Below, piece by piece: positions 29,096 through 37,061 of a stretch of 64,000 nt of DNA. Numbering within the stretch: position 1 is the first letter of the stretch; each line of letters starts with the position of its first letter. The position numbers and the translations under genes are program-made. The stretch is from Nitrospinaceae bacterium (lineage in GTDB: Bacteria; Nitrospinota; Nitrospinia; Nitrospinales; VA-1), in NCBI GenBank assembly GCA_029261655.1, contig JAJDAY010000037.1, positions 1 through 64,000 of the forward strand, read 5' to 3'. The notes beneath the pieces were generated by a model that saw only the letters and a list, made by a program, of their open reading frames with translations, had not been told where the DNA came from and did not search any database.

Positions 29096-29683
29096 TCAAG
29101 TCAAATCCTTAAAATCCCGCCGCACCGTTTCAATGTTTTTCCGATAACCTTCGGCATCGCCAAAGTCCAAAAAATTTTTGTAACGATTGTGAACCGTTTT
29201 CAATTTACGCGCGTGCTTGATCGGGCACCAGTATTGTTCGGTCCGGCCCACCACTTCCTGAACATAGGCCGCAAGGCCGTTGAAATAACCGCAATACATG
29301 CAGTTTAGTTTTTCAAACCCGTTCAGATAACTCAGGCTGTGCCGGTCGATCACAATATAATCGCTTCGCCTGACCTTGGGAATTTTGTAAACAGGAAAGC
29401 AGATCGCCTGGTAAAAGGTGATCGTCAGGTCCAGAAAAACTCCGGGAACCAGACAGAACCAGATCACAGGAGCGGTGAGGACATTTAAAAAAGCCGCGTC
29501 GTAAAAATATCTACGAAGGGTTTTGGCCATGGTTTTATGATGTTTTCTGACCTCGCGCTCAAAACGAACTTTCTTTTTTATGACCTCATAAAAAAATTCG
29601 TCATGTTTTTTTTGTAGTTCCGAGATCAACTCGCTTTCCAGGCCCTTGATTTTTTCCATCAGAATTTCGATTTGATTTGCCAT
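29096..29683 (-). CDS. Conserved hypothetical protein with coiled coil and Cys-rich motif (195 aa)
   Basis: The first 60 residues form a coiled coil (KIKGLESELISELQKKHDEF), followed by one or two hydrophobic segments (NVLTAPVIWFCLVPGVFLDL, then TITFYQAICFPVY) and a C-terminal module NCMYCGYFNGLAAYVQEVVG RTEQYWCPIKHA. I recall this C-x-x-C-G-Y-F-N...R-T-E-Q-Y-W-C-P-I-K-H arrangement as a conserved uncharacterised bacterial protein family; I cannot give a function. The three Cys could bind metal. It is divergent from the 123-aa gene (55 bases between starts). Probably membrane-associated. Confidence 0.75.
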   Translation of the reverse strand: MANQIEILMEKIKGLESELISELQKKHDEFFYEVIKKKVRFEREVRKHHKTMAKTLRRYFYDAAFLNVLTAPVIWFCLVPGVFLDLTITFYQAICFPVYKIPKVRRSDYIVIDRHSLSYLNGFEKLNCMYCGYFNGLAAYVQEVVGRTEQYWCPIKHARKLKTVHNRYKNFLDFGDAEGYRKNIETVRRDFKDLT

Positions 29684-29738
29684 CGTGCCACCTTTTGTTA
29701 AGCTGGTATATTAAATTATTATCTCATAAGGAAGTAAG

Positions 29739-30110
29739 ATGCACGCCGTATATAAAGCCGTTCCGCTCAAGGATGTTCAAAGGATCATGGATCACTGCCG
29801 GGAACACACAACAAATAACGGCGGTTTATTTGAAGTTTATCCCGGACCCGAAGATGGTATGGCGATGGTGATCGTCAACGCCTGTTCAGACGAGGGCCCT
29901 TTGAATACGTTGCGCCCGGTGGGGGCTTTTTATTGCAACTTCGTCGGTCCCGGTGTGTTATCCATTGAAGAGGAAGATCCGCATTTTGATGGGGTCGAGT
30001 CCAGGAAACGCCATGTTCAGGCTATCAAACAGGTGATCGATATTTTGTTAAGGGAGGGATTCCCTGGGAATAAAATTTCCTTCAAGGAGCTATCCGCATT
30101 GAAGGATTGA
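29739..30110 (+). CDS. Hypothetical protein (123 aa)
   Basis: I do not recognise a family. This 123-residue soluble-looking protein starts MHAVYKAVPLKDVQRIMDHC and ends in a helical tail (RHVQAIKQVIDILLREGFPG). The middle alternates short strands and acidic loops (FEVYPGPEDGMAMVIVNACS, VLSIEEEDPHFDG). A clear AAGGAAG four bases before the ATG and low-complexity-free composition support it as real. It precedes the exported DsrE-like gene by 72 bases and may share its transcript. Confidence 0.7.
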   Translation: MHAVYKAVPLKDVQRIMDHCREHTTNNGGLFEVYPGPEDGMAMVIVNACSDEGPLNTLRPVGAFYCNFVGPGVLSIEEEDPHFDGVESRKRHVQAIKQVIDILLREGFPGNKISFKELSALKD

Positions 30111-30182
30111 GAACAAACAGCGCCTTCACCCAATGGGAACCCTTGAGCCTAATAATTCACTTTCTTATTTAAGGAGAGCAAA

Positions 30183-30650
30183 ATGAAAAAAATATCTCTG
30201 CGTTTTTGGGTCGTTTTATTTTTGTCCCTGGCCATGACGGGAGTGGGAACCGTTCAGGCAGGTTCCATGAACCACCGCACCGCAGACGGAAAACTCAAAG
30301 TTCTTTATCACATCGACGGATCGGATCTCGCCGTGGCCAAATACGCCATGGCCCTCATCAACAAACACATCGAAGCCGAAGGCGGCCCGGACAAGATCGA
30401 CCTGGTCGTCGTTGTGCATGGTCCGGCGCTCAAATTATTCGATAAAAAGGATGCCGATCCGGTATTGGTGAAAAAGCTCAAAATGGCGATCGATCAGGGC
30501 GCTCAACCGGAAATGTGTCAGGTATCCATGAAACTGTTTAACAAACCCCTGGACGCCTTGGTCGACGGGTTCAAACCAACGGAGCACCCGGTGGCTGTCA
30601 AACGAATCGCCGATCTTCAGGAACAAGGGTATTTGTACATCAAACCCTAG
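30183..30650 (+). CDS. Exported DsrE-family protein
   Basis: This 155-residue protein has a Sec signal peptide (residues 1-26, cleavage after V-Q-A) and a DsrE/DsrF-like fold: LKVLYHIDGSDLAVAKYAMA, LINKHIEAEGGPDKIDLVVV, VHGPALKLFDKKDADP and the Cys region QGAQPEMCQVSMKLFNKP. DsrE proteins carry sulfur on such a Cys; the exported versions are widespread and of uncertain role. AAGGAGAGCAAA gives an excellent ribosome site. The rhodanese at 227 is the only other sulfur-carrier protein in the window and is not linked. Confidence 0.85.
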   Translation: MKKISLRFWVVLFLSLAMTGVGTVQAGSMNHRTADGKLKVLYHIDGSDLAVAKYAMALINKHIEAEGGPDKIDLVVVVHGPALKLFDKKDADPVLVKKLKMAIDQGAQPEMCQVSMKLFNKPLDALVDGFKPTEHPVAVKRIADLQEQGYLYIKP

Positions 30651-30778
30651 GAACCTTCTTTTTTAAGTCCAAGTTCGAATAAACTTTTGGCTTTTGATGA
30701 AATTTCAGAATTGTACCGAAAATTAATCTATTGCCCGAATGGGCATTATGCGAAGGAGGTGGCGGGGCGGCTCACGAT

Positions 30779-31567
30779 TCACTCGCCAATGGTTTTTTCG
30801 ACCCTTTGGCCCTGATAGGTGAAAATCGCTTTTTGCGCTTCGATGGCTTCCAGGGTCGCGGTCATCAGAGTTTCTCCCACCCTGAGTTTCCGGTTTTTTT
30901 CATTCGGGGTGGTGACGAAAATATGATTGACCGGGTTGTCGGAATTTAAAAAAATAATTCCCTTCACCTTGAGGCCGGGGATATGTTGGGAAATATTCGA
31001 CTTAACAGGTGCGGTCTTATCAGGAGTTTCGGTGTCGGTTTTCCTTATTTGAATCGCAGACTGAATCAGGGACTCAATTTCACGGATTTCCTCAGTTCCT
31101 TCAGGCAGGGGTTCGTCCCTGACAGGGGGGGATTCTTCCACGGGTAAGATGAGGGCGTCTTCAGGTCCGAAAAAATCATCGTCCTGCATCGGGTCGGTCA
31201 TGGGTTCCGTCGTTGTTGTGTCGGCGATGTCCTGAATGTGGGCGAGCGGAAAACCGGGGCTGGTCTTTGCGGGCAGAACGGGTTTTTGCGCGGTCGGTTC
31301 CGGGGCAACAGGTTTGGGGACGAAGGCTGGTTTTGTTTCAGGGAGGCTCGTTTTAGGCCCATTGCCAAGATAGACCGTGAGTCCACCGAGCAGAACGACG
31401 CCGATGACCAGGCCGGTGATCGCGCCCATTTTTCTGGATTCATCTTTGCCCGATTGCGGGTAGATGGAGTCCTGACCCTGTGACAGCAGTCCTTTTAGAT
31501 CGATGTTCTTCTCCAGGACGCTTTTTTCTTCTTCGAGCTTTTTAAGTGTGTTGAGAATCGTGCTCAT
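30779..31567 (-). CDS. gspB: GspB-like general secretion accessory protein
   Basis: This 262-residue single-pass membrane protein begins with a helical segment ILNTLKKLEEEKSVLEKNID, has one membrane helix (about 48-66, ITGLVIGVVLLGGLTVYLG), a Pro/Thr-rich linker and a C-terminal domain LKVKGIIFLNSDNPVNHIFV then NRKLRVGETLMTATLEAIEA. This periplasmic domain matches the GspB/ExeB C-terminal pattern (V-x-G-I-x-x-N...G...G...I). With ExeA it helps place the type II secretion secretin in the wall. It overlaps exeA by four bases (ATGA). No gsp core genes lie nearby, so a remote or other secretin is the client. Confidence 0.8.
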   Translation of the reverse strand: MSTILNTLKKLEEEKSVLEKNIDLKGLLSQGQDSIYPQSGKDESRKMGAITGLVIGVVLLGGLTVYLGNGPKTSLPETKPAFVPKPVAPEPTAQKPVLPAKTSPGFPLAHIQDIADTTTTEPMTDPMQDDDFFGPEDALILPVEESPPVRDEPLPEGTEEIREIESLIQSAIQIRKTDTETPDKTAPVKSNISQHIPGLKVKGIIFLNSDNPVNHIFVTTPNEKNRKLRVGETLMTATLEAIEAQKAIFTYQGQRVEKTIGE

Positions 31568-33645
31568 GGTTCGACCAATTTTGGAGTGGGATAGATGTCC
31601 AGCAGGTTATACAGGAGCATCTTGCTTTCCGTATAAAATTTCCCATCGTCCTTGATATTATTTGTGCGTTGAAATTTGCGCACGGCTTTTTCGGTTTTTA
31701 AGCCGTAAGTCGAGGCTTCCCGGCCCATGAAGAATCCGAGAAGACGCAGGTTTTTCTGCAACCAGATAACTTCCTTGCCCTCGTATCCTTGTTCGAGTTG
31801 ATCCACAGGCAGAGATTCGAAATCTTTCCAAAAAATAATCGCTTTGCGCGTCCACAAGGGATTGATGATTTCGAGGGGCATTTCAAGTTTATCGACCGAG
31901 CCGAATACCCCGTGTTCGCCCTTGACCCTGTTCAAGGCCAGATATTTGGTCCCCATGGAGTTTGGCAGGGCCACCTCCAGGATGGCGGGGTAGTTGAGGT
32001 TGGTCAGTCGTTTGAAATTTCCATTCAGTTCATAAGACGACAACTCAAACTCGGCCTCCAGATTTTCAAGCGCCTGCCCGTCCACCAACTCACCGCCGGA
32101 CTGGTCGAACCCCCAGGACTCAAGAATCCATTTCGCCGCTTCAATTTTGCTTTCCTCGAGAGACAGGCTGGACAGATAGGTGACCAGTTTTTCCGATTGC
32201 GAAAGGACCAGAGCGTCCGAACTGGCCGGATTTTCTGGAAGCGAAACCGCTTCCATTTTTTCCATGGCGTCTAGTTTTTCAAGGGAAGAAAATTCCGGGA
32301 CAAATTCTTTTTGTACCAATGGACCGGGTTTCGCAAGTTCGACCGGATTTTCCTGAAGGATTTTTGGAATATCGCTATCGCCTATGGGGTTGGTCTTTAA
32401 ATCCGGAAGAGCAAAGTCGTGAACGATAAAAAATATCAGCCCCACCATGGCCGCCGCCGGAGCGACAAACTTCCAGAATATTTCCACCCAGGAAATGGAA
32501 GGTTTGAGACCGCCAATGTCTTTCACGGCCCGGCGAATGATTTTGCAATTGATGGTTTTGGTGTTTTGAGTGTAGGCGATCAAGAGCGCGCGGTCGGAAA
32601 TGACGTTTATCATGCGCGGGATGCCCTTTGCGTAACGGAAGATCAATTCGGTTCCCGACCGGGTCAACTCCACTTTACCTTTACCAAGCGCGACATTCAG
32701 CCGATGCTGAATGTAGCCGCGGGTCTCGTCCAGATTCAGAGGGAGCAGTTCCCATTGGATGGTGATGCGCTGTTTCAACTGGCGCAGGTCTTCTTCCGCC
32801 AGCACTTTGTCCAGTTCCGGCTGGCCGATGAGCACGATCTGGATGAGTTTTTCGGTTTCGGTTTCCAGGTTGGAGAGCAGACGCAATTGTTCGAGAACCG
32901 TGGGAAGCAGATCCTGAGCTTCGTCGATGATGACCACCACCCGATGGCCTTTTTTCCTCTCCTCCAGTAAAAACTTGTTGAGGATGTCCATCAACTTTTT
33001 CTTGCTCGAACTTTCAGAAGGCAGACCCAGCTCCGAGTTGATGGTCTGCAAAAGTTCGAGTTCGTCGATCCCCGGATTGAATATGTACGCAATGCTGAAA
33101 CCGACGTGCAGTTCCTTGAGGAAGGTCCGGCAGATCATGGTTTTTCCGGTTCCCACTTCGCCGATGATTTTCAGAAAACCGTTGTTTTCCTGAATACCGT
33201 AAACCAGATGAGCTAAAACTTCTTTATGCTTGGGGCTGAGGTAAAGGTATTTTGGGTCAGGGGTCAAGTCGAAAGGTTTTTCCGACAGACCGAAATAGTC
33301 CTGATAGATATTTGAGGGTTTATTCTTTGCGTCCACGGGCATTTCCCAATCTCTCAGCGTGGCCGGATGCGAATTGGGTGTGGTCCGGGAAGCAGGTTTG
33401 ACCTGTTCTTCAATCCACTGGTCGTGCTCGTGGCGTTTTTCTTTATTGGAGAGAGTGTCGTAAGCCTCCTGCAATAAAGCGATTTTTCTCTTCAGGGAAG
33501 CCTGGTTTTTTTGGGAAGGATCGGAGACAGCCGAGTCGAATCTTCGGATCAGTCCCTTATAGGCGTGGTCTATAATGTCCTGCGAGGCGTCCGCAGGGAG
33601 GCCCAGAACCTGATAAAAATTTCGTTGCTGAACTTCGATGATCAT
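31564..33645 (-). CDS. exeA: ExeA/GspA-type AAA ATPase with N-terminal J-like domain and C-terminal peptidoglycan-binding domain
   Basis: About 693 residues from ATG 33645 (a TTG at 33660 is an alternative with GGAG ten bases upstream). Order: J-like domain (about 9-72, YQVLGLPADASQDIIDHAYK ... LLQEAYDTLSNKEKR), ExeA lead-in FGLSEKPFDLTPDPKYLYLS, Walker A GEVGTGKT (162-169), Walker B VVVIIDEAQD (226-235), a membrane helix (VAPAAAMVGLIFFIVHDF, about 400), a GspA-like C39-type region, and a C-terminal peptidoglycan-binding repeat with VIWLQKNLRLLGFF and YGLKTEKAVRKFQR. ExeA uses ATP and wall binding to assemble the secretin. The J-like domain lacks the HPD tripeptide. The partner gspB follows with an ATGA overlap. 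Confidence 0.88.
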   Translation of the reverse strand: MIIEVQQRNFYQVLGLPADASQDIIDHAYKGLIRRFDSAVSDPSQKNQASLKRKIALLQEAYDTLSNKEKRHEHDQWIEEQVKPASRTTPNSHPATLRDWEMPVDAKNKPSNIYQDYFGLSEKPFDLTPDPKYLYLSPKHKEVLAHLVYGIQENNGFLKIIGEVGTGKTMICRTFLKELHVGFSIAYIFNPGIDELELLQTINSELGLPSESSSKKKLMDILNKFLLEERKKGHRVVVIIDEAQDLLPTVLEQLRLLSNLETETEKLIQIVLIGQPELDKVLAEEDLRQLKQRITIQWELLPLNLDETRGYIQHRLNVALGKGKVELTRSGTELIFRYAKGIPRMINVISDRALLIAYTQNTKTINCKIIRRAVKDIGGLKPSISWVEIFWKFVAPAAAMVGLIFFIVHDFALPDLKTNPIGDSDIPKILQENPVELAKPGPLVQKEFVPEFSSLEKLDAMEKMEAVSLPENPASSDALVLSQSEKLVTYLSSLSLEESKIEAAKWILESWGFDQSGGELVDGQALENLEAEFELSSYELNGNFKRLTNLNYPAILEVALPNSMGTKYLALNRVKGEHGVFGSVDKLEMPLEIINPLWTRKAIIFWKDFESLPVDQLEQGYEGKEVIWLQKNLRLLGFFMGREASTYGLKTEKAVRKFQRTNNIKDDGKFYTESKMLLYNLLDIYPTPKLVEP

Positions 33646-33755
33646 CTTTTCTTTCAACAAAAGAATTCTCCACTCACGCTAACATACAAACGGCTTTAGG
33701 GGAAGTAAATACAAAACCTTATGGGCCGTGGGCAGGTTTCAAATAAACCCTGTGG

Positions 33756-33764
33756 TGTTATAAT
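33756..33764 (+). promoter_or_regulatory. Extended -10 promoter upstream of yacG
   Basis: TGTTATAAT matches TGnTATAAT exactly. No good -35 is present. Transcription from about 33771 would give a leader of about 140 bases that contains the inverted repeat at 33789-33833. Confidence 0.5.
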
Positions 33765-33788
33765 ATTCAGGAAAATATTTTAAACTCG

Positions 33789-33833
33789 CCCTTCGATGAA
33801 ATTTTGCGGCAATTTTTATTTACAATCGAAGGG
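33789..33833 (+). repeat. Inverted repeat in the yacG leader
   Basis: CCCTTCGAT (33789-33797) and ATCGAAGGG (33825-33833) are perfect 9-base complements 27 bases apart. In the transcript they could form a long-loop stem; in DNA they could be an operator. No T tract follows directly. Confidence 0.55.
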
Positions 33834-33910
33834 TGGATTCCTGACAATACAAAAATCAATAAAAATGCTCTTAACTATGTTAACGGCAAATTAAATCAAT
33901 TTATGTACCC

Positions 33911-34081
33911 ATGAAATGCCCAATATGCAAAAAACCGGTGGCGGTCCGGGGAAAAAATCCTTTCCTGCCGTTTTGTGGAGAGCGATGCAAGCTGGTGGAT
34001 TTGGGAAAATGGCTGGATGGAAAATACGTGATTCCCGATGACTCCCCGACCTCAATGCCCGATGAACCGAAAGAGGGTTGA
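33911..34081 (+). CDS. yacG: DNA gyrase inhibitor / zinc-ribbon protein YacG
   Basis: This 56-residue protein begins MKCPICKKPV and continues NPFLPFCGERCKLVDLGKWL then DGKYVIP. The Cys-x2-Cys (3 and 6) and Cys-x3-Cys (22 and 26) quartet, then the D-L-x-x-W-L...Y-x-I-P stretch, is the YacG family pattern. In E. coli YacG binds GyrB and inhibits gyrase; other roles are unknown. Length is normal for the family. It is convergent with, and ends four bases before, the FG-GAP lipoprotein gene. No coaE or zapD neighbour is present. Confidence 0.9.
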   Translation: MKCPICKKPVAVRGKNPFLPFCGERCKLVDLGKWLDGKYVIPDDSPTSMPDEPKEG

Positions 34082-34085
34082 AGGG

Positions 34086-35225
34086 TCAGGAGGTTGTCGG
34101 TTGCAGGGCGGGAATTTTTCGCAGAATAACCTCCACCAACTGCGCGTCATAAAGGAGAACCGCGAGGTCGGTCAACCCGTCCTGATTGAAGTCGGCGCCG
34201 GTGAGCGCGCGTGGGTTCCGGCCCACCGGGTAATTGAAATGGGGGAACACAAACGTTCCATCCCCCTTCCCCTCCAAAATCGAAACCGAGCCGTCCCGCC
34301 GGTTGCAAACCACAAGGTCGGGAGACTTGTCGCCGATGAACTCGCCTGGGAAAATATGTTCCGGGCCCTTTTCGCCGGCAAAATCTTCTCCCGCCTTAAA
34401 AGACCCTTTGCCGTCGCCCAGGTACAAGGTGAGGCTGTCGGTCATGGTGCTGGAACTTATCAGGTCGAGGTTCCCGTCCAGGTTCATATCGTGGTTGATG
34501 ATGAAAGAAGATTGATGTCCGCCCGGAATACGGACAGGGCTTTGGAAGGTGCCGTCGCCGTTGCCTTGGTAAAGGCGGATGAAATTCACCTTGACGGCGT
34601 TGAAGGCGACCGCGATATCGAGGTTTTTGTCGTTGTTGTAATCCCCGGCCACCAGATTAGCCGGCGTTCCCGATGCCTTGTAGGCTTCCGCCAGTTTGAA
34701 AGTTCCATCGCCCACGCCCAGCAAGATGACCAGTTTATGAAAACGCAACGTCACCGCCAGATCGACTATTTCATCGTTGTTAAAATCACCGGAAGTCACT
34801 GAAATGGGCAGTCTCCCGACTTTCACATGGGTCTTTAATTTGAACAGCCCGTCTTTTTGGCCCAGAATGATGGAGATATCGCCGTCGCCGTAATTGCAAA
34901 GCGCGATGTCGGGGCTGCCATCGCCGTTATAATCCGCTACGGTCATGGCCATGGGTTCGCGGCCCGTGTTTAAGGTCTGGGCATTATCGAACATGCCGTT
35001 GCCCTGGCCCTCAAGGTAATTCAGGGTATCGTCCCCCGAATTGGCCACCAGCAAATCGTCGTAGCCGTCCTTGTTCATGTCATGGGCGATCACCGCCGAG
35101 GGTTTTTTCCCCACCTTGTAAGTGACCGGAAGCAAAAAAATATCCGGCGCCACAATGGCTTCGCCACAGCCTGTGATCAGGCCGGGCAGGAGCAAAAGAG
35201 CGGTTTTAAAATTAAATAGTCGCAA
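34086..35225 (-). CDS. FG-GAP/VCBS-repeat lipoprotein
   Basis: This 379-residue lipoprotein has a short signal ending L-I-T-G-C (Cys 20) followed by about seven FG-GAP/VCBS repeats. Each repeat carries a Ca2+-loop such as DMNKDGYDD, DYNGDGSPD, DFNNDEIVD, DYNNDKNLD, DMNLDGNLD, EFIGDKSPD or DFNQDGLTD, then L-V-x-N...G..F. The repeats should fold into a seven-bladed beta-propeller displayed on the cell surface or in the periplasm; ligand unknown. Translation starts at TTG 35225, the only start that leaves a signal peptide. It converges on yacG. Confidence 0.85.
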   Translation of the reverse strand: MRLFNFKTALLLLPGLITGCGEAIVAPDIFLLPVTYKVGKKPSAVIAHDMNKDGYDDLLVANSGDDTLNYLEGQGNGMFDNAQTLNTGREPMAMTVADYNGDGSPDIALCNYGDGDISIILGQKDGLFKLKTHVKVGRLPISVTSGDFNNDEIVDLAVTLRFHKLVILLGVGDGTFKLAEAYKASGTPANLVAGDYNNDKNLDIAVAFNAVKVNFIRLYQGNGDGTFQSPVRIPGGHQSSFIINHDMNLDGNLDLISSSTMTDSLTLYLGDGKGSFKAGEDFAGEKGPEHIFPGEFIGDKSPDLVVCNRRDGSVSILEGKGDGTFVFPHFNYPVGRNPRALTGADFNQDGLTDLAVLLYDAQLVEVILRKIPALQPTTS

Positions 35226-35402
35226 AAATCAGGCTCGCAAAAATCAAACTGAAAATTGTTTTCCGCATCGAAAACGATTCATCGTTTATACCCCATGCCC
35301 AGAGGCTTGTAAAGAACAACCCCGTGGGCGATAAGGCTTGACACAACTCCACCTAATGTTAAAATTTTCAATAAGTTACAAAATATTTTGTCAGGCGCCG
35401 CC

Positions 35403-36137
35403 ATGATTTTTCCAAATTGGATATTAAAATCTATCGGTCTTTTGCTCCTTGTGTTTTTCCTCTCCGGTTGTCAGGGGTCCCTGGCGCCGCATCGCCAGTC
35501 TCGAGGCGTTGGGGTGACCCATGTGGTGCAGGCGGGGCAAACCCCTTATCGCATCGCCCGGACTTACGGGATGGACGTTGAGCGACTGATCCGCGTCAAT
35601 AAAATTGACGATCCCGCCCGCGTTCCGGTCGGCACCCGGCTGTGGATTCCCGGAGCGTACCGGGTCCTCTATGTTTCTTCCAAGAGTAGCGGCAAGCGTA
35701 ACGCCCCCAATAAAAAGTCGGCGCATAAAAAAACGAAAAAAAAAAGGCCACCGGTAAAAAATTATCTCAGATGGCCGGTCAAGGGAACCTTGACCTCCAC
35801 CTTCGGCAAACGCGGGGCAAGAAATCACGAAGGCATTGATATTGGCGCGTCCAGGGGAACCCCGATTTACGCCGCCCAGTCCGGGAAGGTGGTGTTCAGC
35901 GATTGGGGACCAACCGGTTACGGTCTGATGATCATCATCAAACACAATCATCACTTGACGACGGTGTACGCGCACAATTCCAAAAACTGGGTGCGCAAAA
36001 ACGCCTGGGTCAAGCGCGGGCAAAAAATAGCTTCCGTCGGTAAAACCGGCCGTGCGACCGGGCCGCATCTGCACTTTGAAGTGCGTAACGACACGCATCC
36101 ACGCAACCCGCTGAAATATCTCCCGTCAAAAAGATAA
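35403..36137 (+). CDS. LysM/M23 peptidoglycan endopeptidase lipoprotein (NlpD-like)
   Basis: 244 residues from ATG 35403 (a TTG at 35388 is less likely). The signal ends L-S-G-C, so it is a lipoprotein. Residues about 40-85 form a LysM domain (THVVQAGQTPYRIARTYGMD then VERLIRVNKIDDPARVPVGT). A Lys/Ser-rich linker leads to an M23 (LytM) domain with the zinc motifs NHEGIDIGA (His..Asp) and GPHLHFEV (HxH) and the typical GKVVFSDWGPTGYGLMIIIK. All metal ligands seem present, so it may be active rather than an EnvC-activator-only form. It probably cuts cross-links during growth or division. A decayed duplicate of its 3' end follows (36183). Confidence 0.88.
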   Translation: MIFPNWILKSIGLLLLVFFLSGCQGSLAPHRQSRGVGVTHVVQAGQTPYRIARTYGMDVERLIRVNKIDDPARVPVGTRLWIPGAYRVLYVSSKSSGKRNAPNKKSAHKKTKKKRPPVKNYLRWPVKGTLTSTFGKRGARNHEGIDIGASRGTPIYAAQSGKVVFSDWGPTGYGLMIIIKHNHHLTTVYAHNSKNWVRKNAWVKRGQKIASVGKTGRATGPHLHFEVRNDTHPRNPLKYLPSKR

Positions 36138-36230
36138 CTTTAAAATTTCTCTAAAAATAGTTTCCGGCGGGAAGATGAACTGGCAACCCGTTGATATATC
36201 TTCCAGCGAAAAAGATAACTTTAAAATTCC
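36103..36230 (+). repeat. Decayed tandem duplication of the M23 gene 3' end (80-base period)
   Basis: The segment from 36103 (GCAACCCGCTGAAATATCTC) through the stop and into AAAAAGATAACTTTAAAATT recurs from 36183 (GCAACCCGTTGATATATCTT) with the same register and about 85 percent identity over about 47 bases. The second copy is non-coding and includes a relic of the stop codon. Confidence 0.75.
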
Positions 36231-36291
36231 CCGGAGACATAGTAAAACTCATCCATCAACTCAGGTCCATAAAAACGAAAGGTGATTTTAA

Positions 36292-36819
36292 GTGAATGAT
36301 ATCGAAACATTGAAATCCGTCATCCGCGACATTCCCGACTTTCCAAAAGAAGGAATTATTTTTAAAGACATCACGCCTCTTTTAACAAACGCGTCTGCCT
36401 TTAAAACAACGATCGACATCCTGAAAAATCGTTACGCCGGAAAAGGCATTGAAGCCGTGGTGGGGATCGAAGCCAGGGGGTTTATTTTCGCGTCGGCGCT
36501 TGCCTATGCGCTGGGGGCCGGAACGGTGCTGGTCAGGAAACCTGGAAAACTGCCTTACAAAACCTTCAAGCAGGCCTACACCCTGGAGTATGGCACCGAC
36601 GCCGTTGAAATTCATCAGGACGCCTTTGACCCGGGGCAAAAAATTGTCATTTTAGATGACGTGCTCGCAACAGGTGGAACGATCGCCGCGACCAAAAATC
36701 TGATTCAGAATAATTTTAAAGCGGAAATCGTGGAGGCGGCTTTTCTGATCGAGCTTGATTTTTTAAAAGGGCGGGAAAAAATAAAAGACGTGCCGGTTTT
36801 TTCATTGATGAATTTCTGA
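36292..36819 (+). CDS. apt: Adenine phosphoribosyltransferase
   Basis: This 175-residue type I phosphoribosyltransferase (the family is about 170-180) makes AMP from adenine and PRPP, purine salvage in the cytoplasm. It shows SVIRDIPDFPKEGIIFKDIT then PLL, VVGIEARGFIFASALAYALG, RKPGKLPYKTFKQAYTLEYG and the PRPP loop VILDDVLATGGTIAA. The start is GTG 36292 with AAAGGTGA seven bases upstream. It is a single gene flanked by the duplication and the convergent DUF4911-mnmG unit. Confidence 0.96.
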   Translation: MNDIETLKSVIRDIPDFPKEGIIFKDITPLLTNASAFKTTIDILKNRYAGKGIEAVVGIEARGFIFASALAYALGAGTVLVRKPGKLPYKTFKQAYTLEYGTDAVEIHQDAFDPGQKIVILDDVLATGGTIAATKNLIQNNFKAEIVEAAFLIELDFLKGREKIKDVPVFSLMNF

Positions 36820-36842
36820 ACAAAACTCAGCGGGCAAAATTT

Positions 36843-37061
36843 TTATAGAACGCGCAGGGGGACCTCGGTTGCGAGGCTGTCCAGCAATTTTCGGGTTTCT
36901 TCAAGATAGTCGGGGGAGATCATGAGCTGGATCAAACCCTTGGATTGATCGAGCGTCCGCACAATAGCAAGATTTTCATAAGAATCGAAAATGCTCACGA
37001 TGTAGGCGATGTCTTTTTTGTCCACTTCCAACTGCCACTGAATGGAGTCGGTGTGTGTCAT
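36843..37061 (-). CDS. DUF4911-domain protein (72 aa)
   Basis: This 72-residue protein starts [20 protein letters not shown] and contains [18 protein letters not shown] then [21 protein letters not shown] recognise the short DUF4911 pattern known next to mnmG/trmFO-type genes in deltaproteobacterial-like genomes. It starts within the mnmG stop (ATGA overlap), so it is translated with MnmG and may help tRNA modification, but its function is not known. Confidence 0.75.
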   Translation of the reverse strand: MTHTDSIQWQLEVDKKDIAYIVSIFDSYENLAIVRTLDQSKGLIQLMISPDYLEETRKLLDSLATEVPLRVL

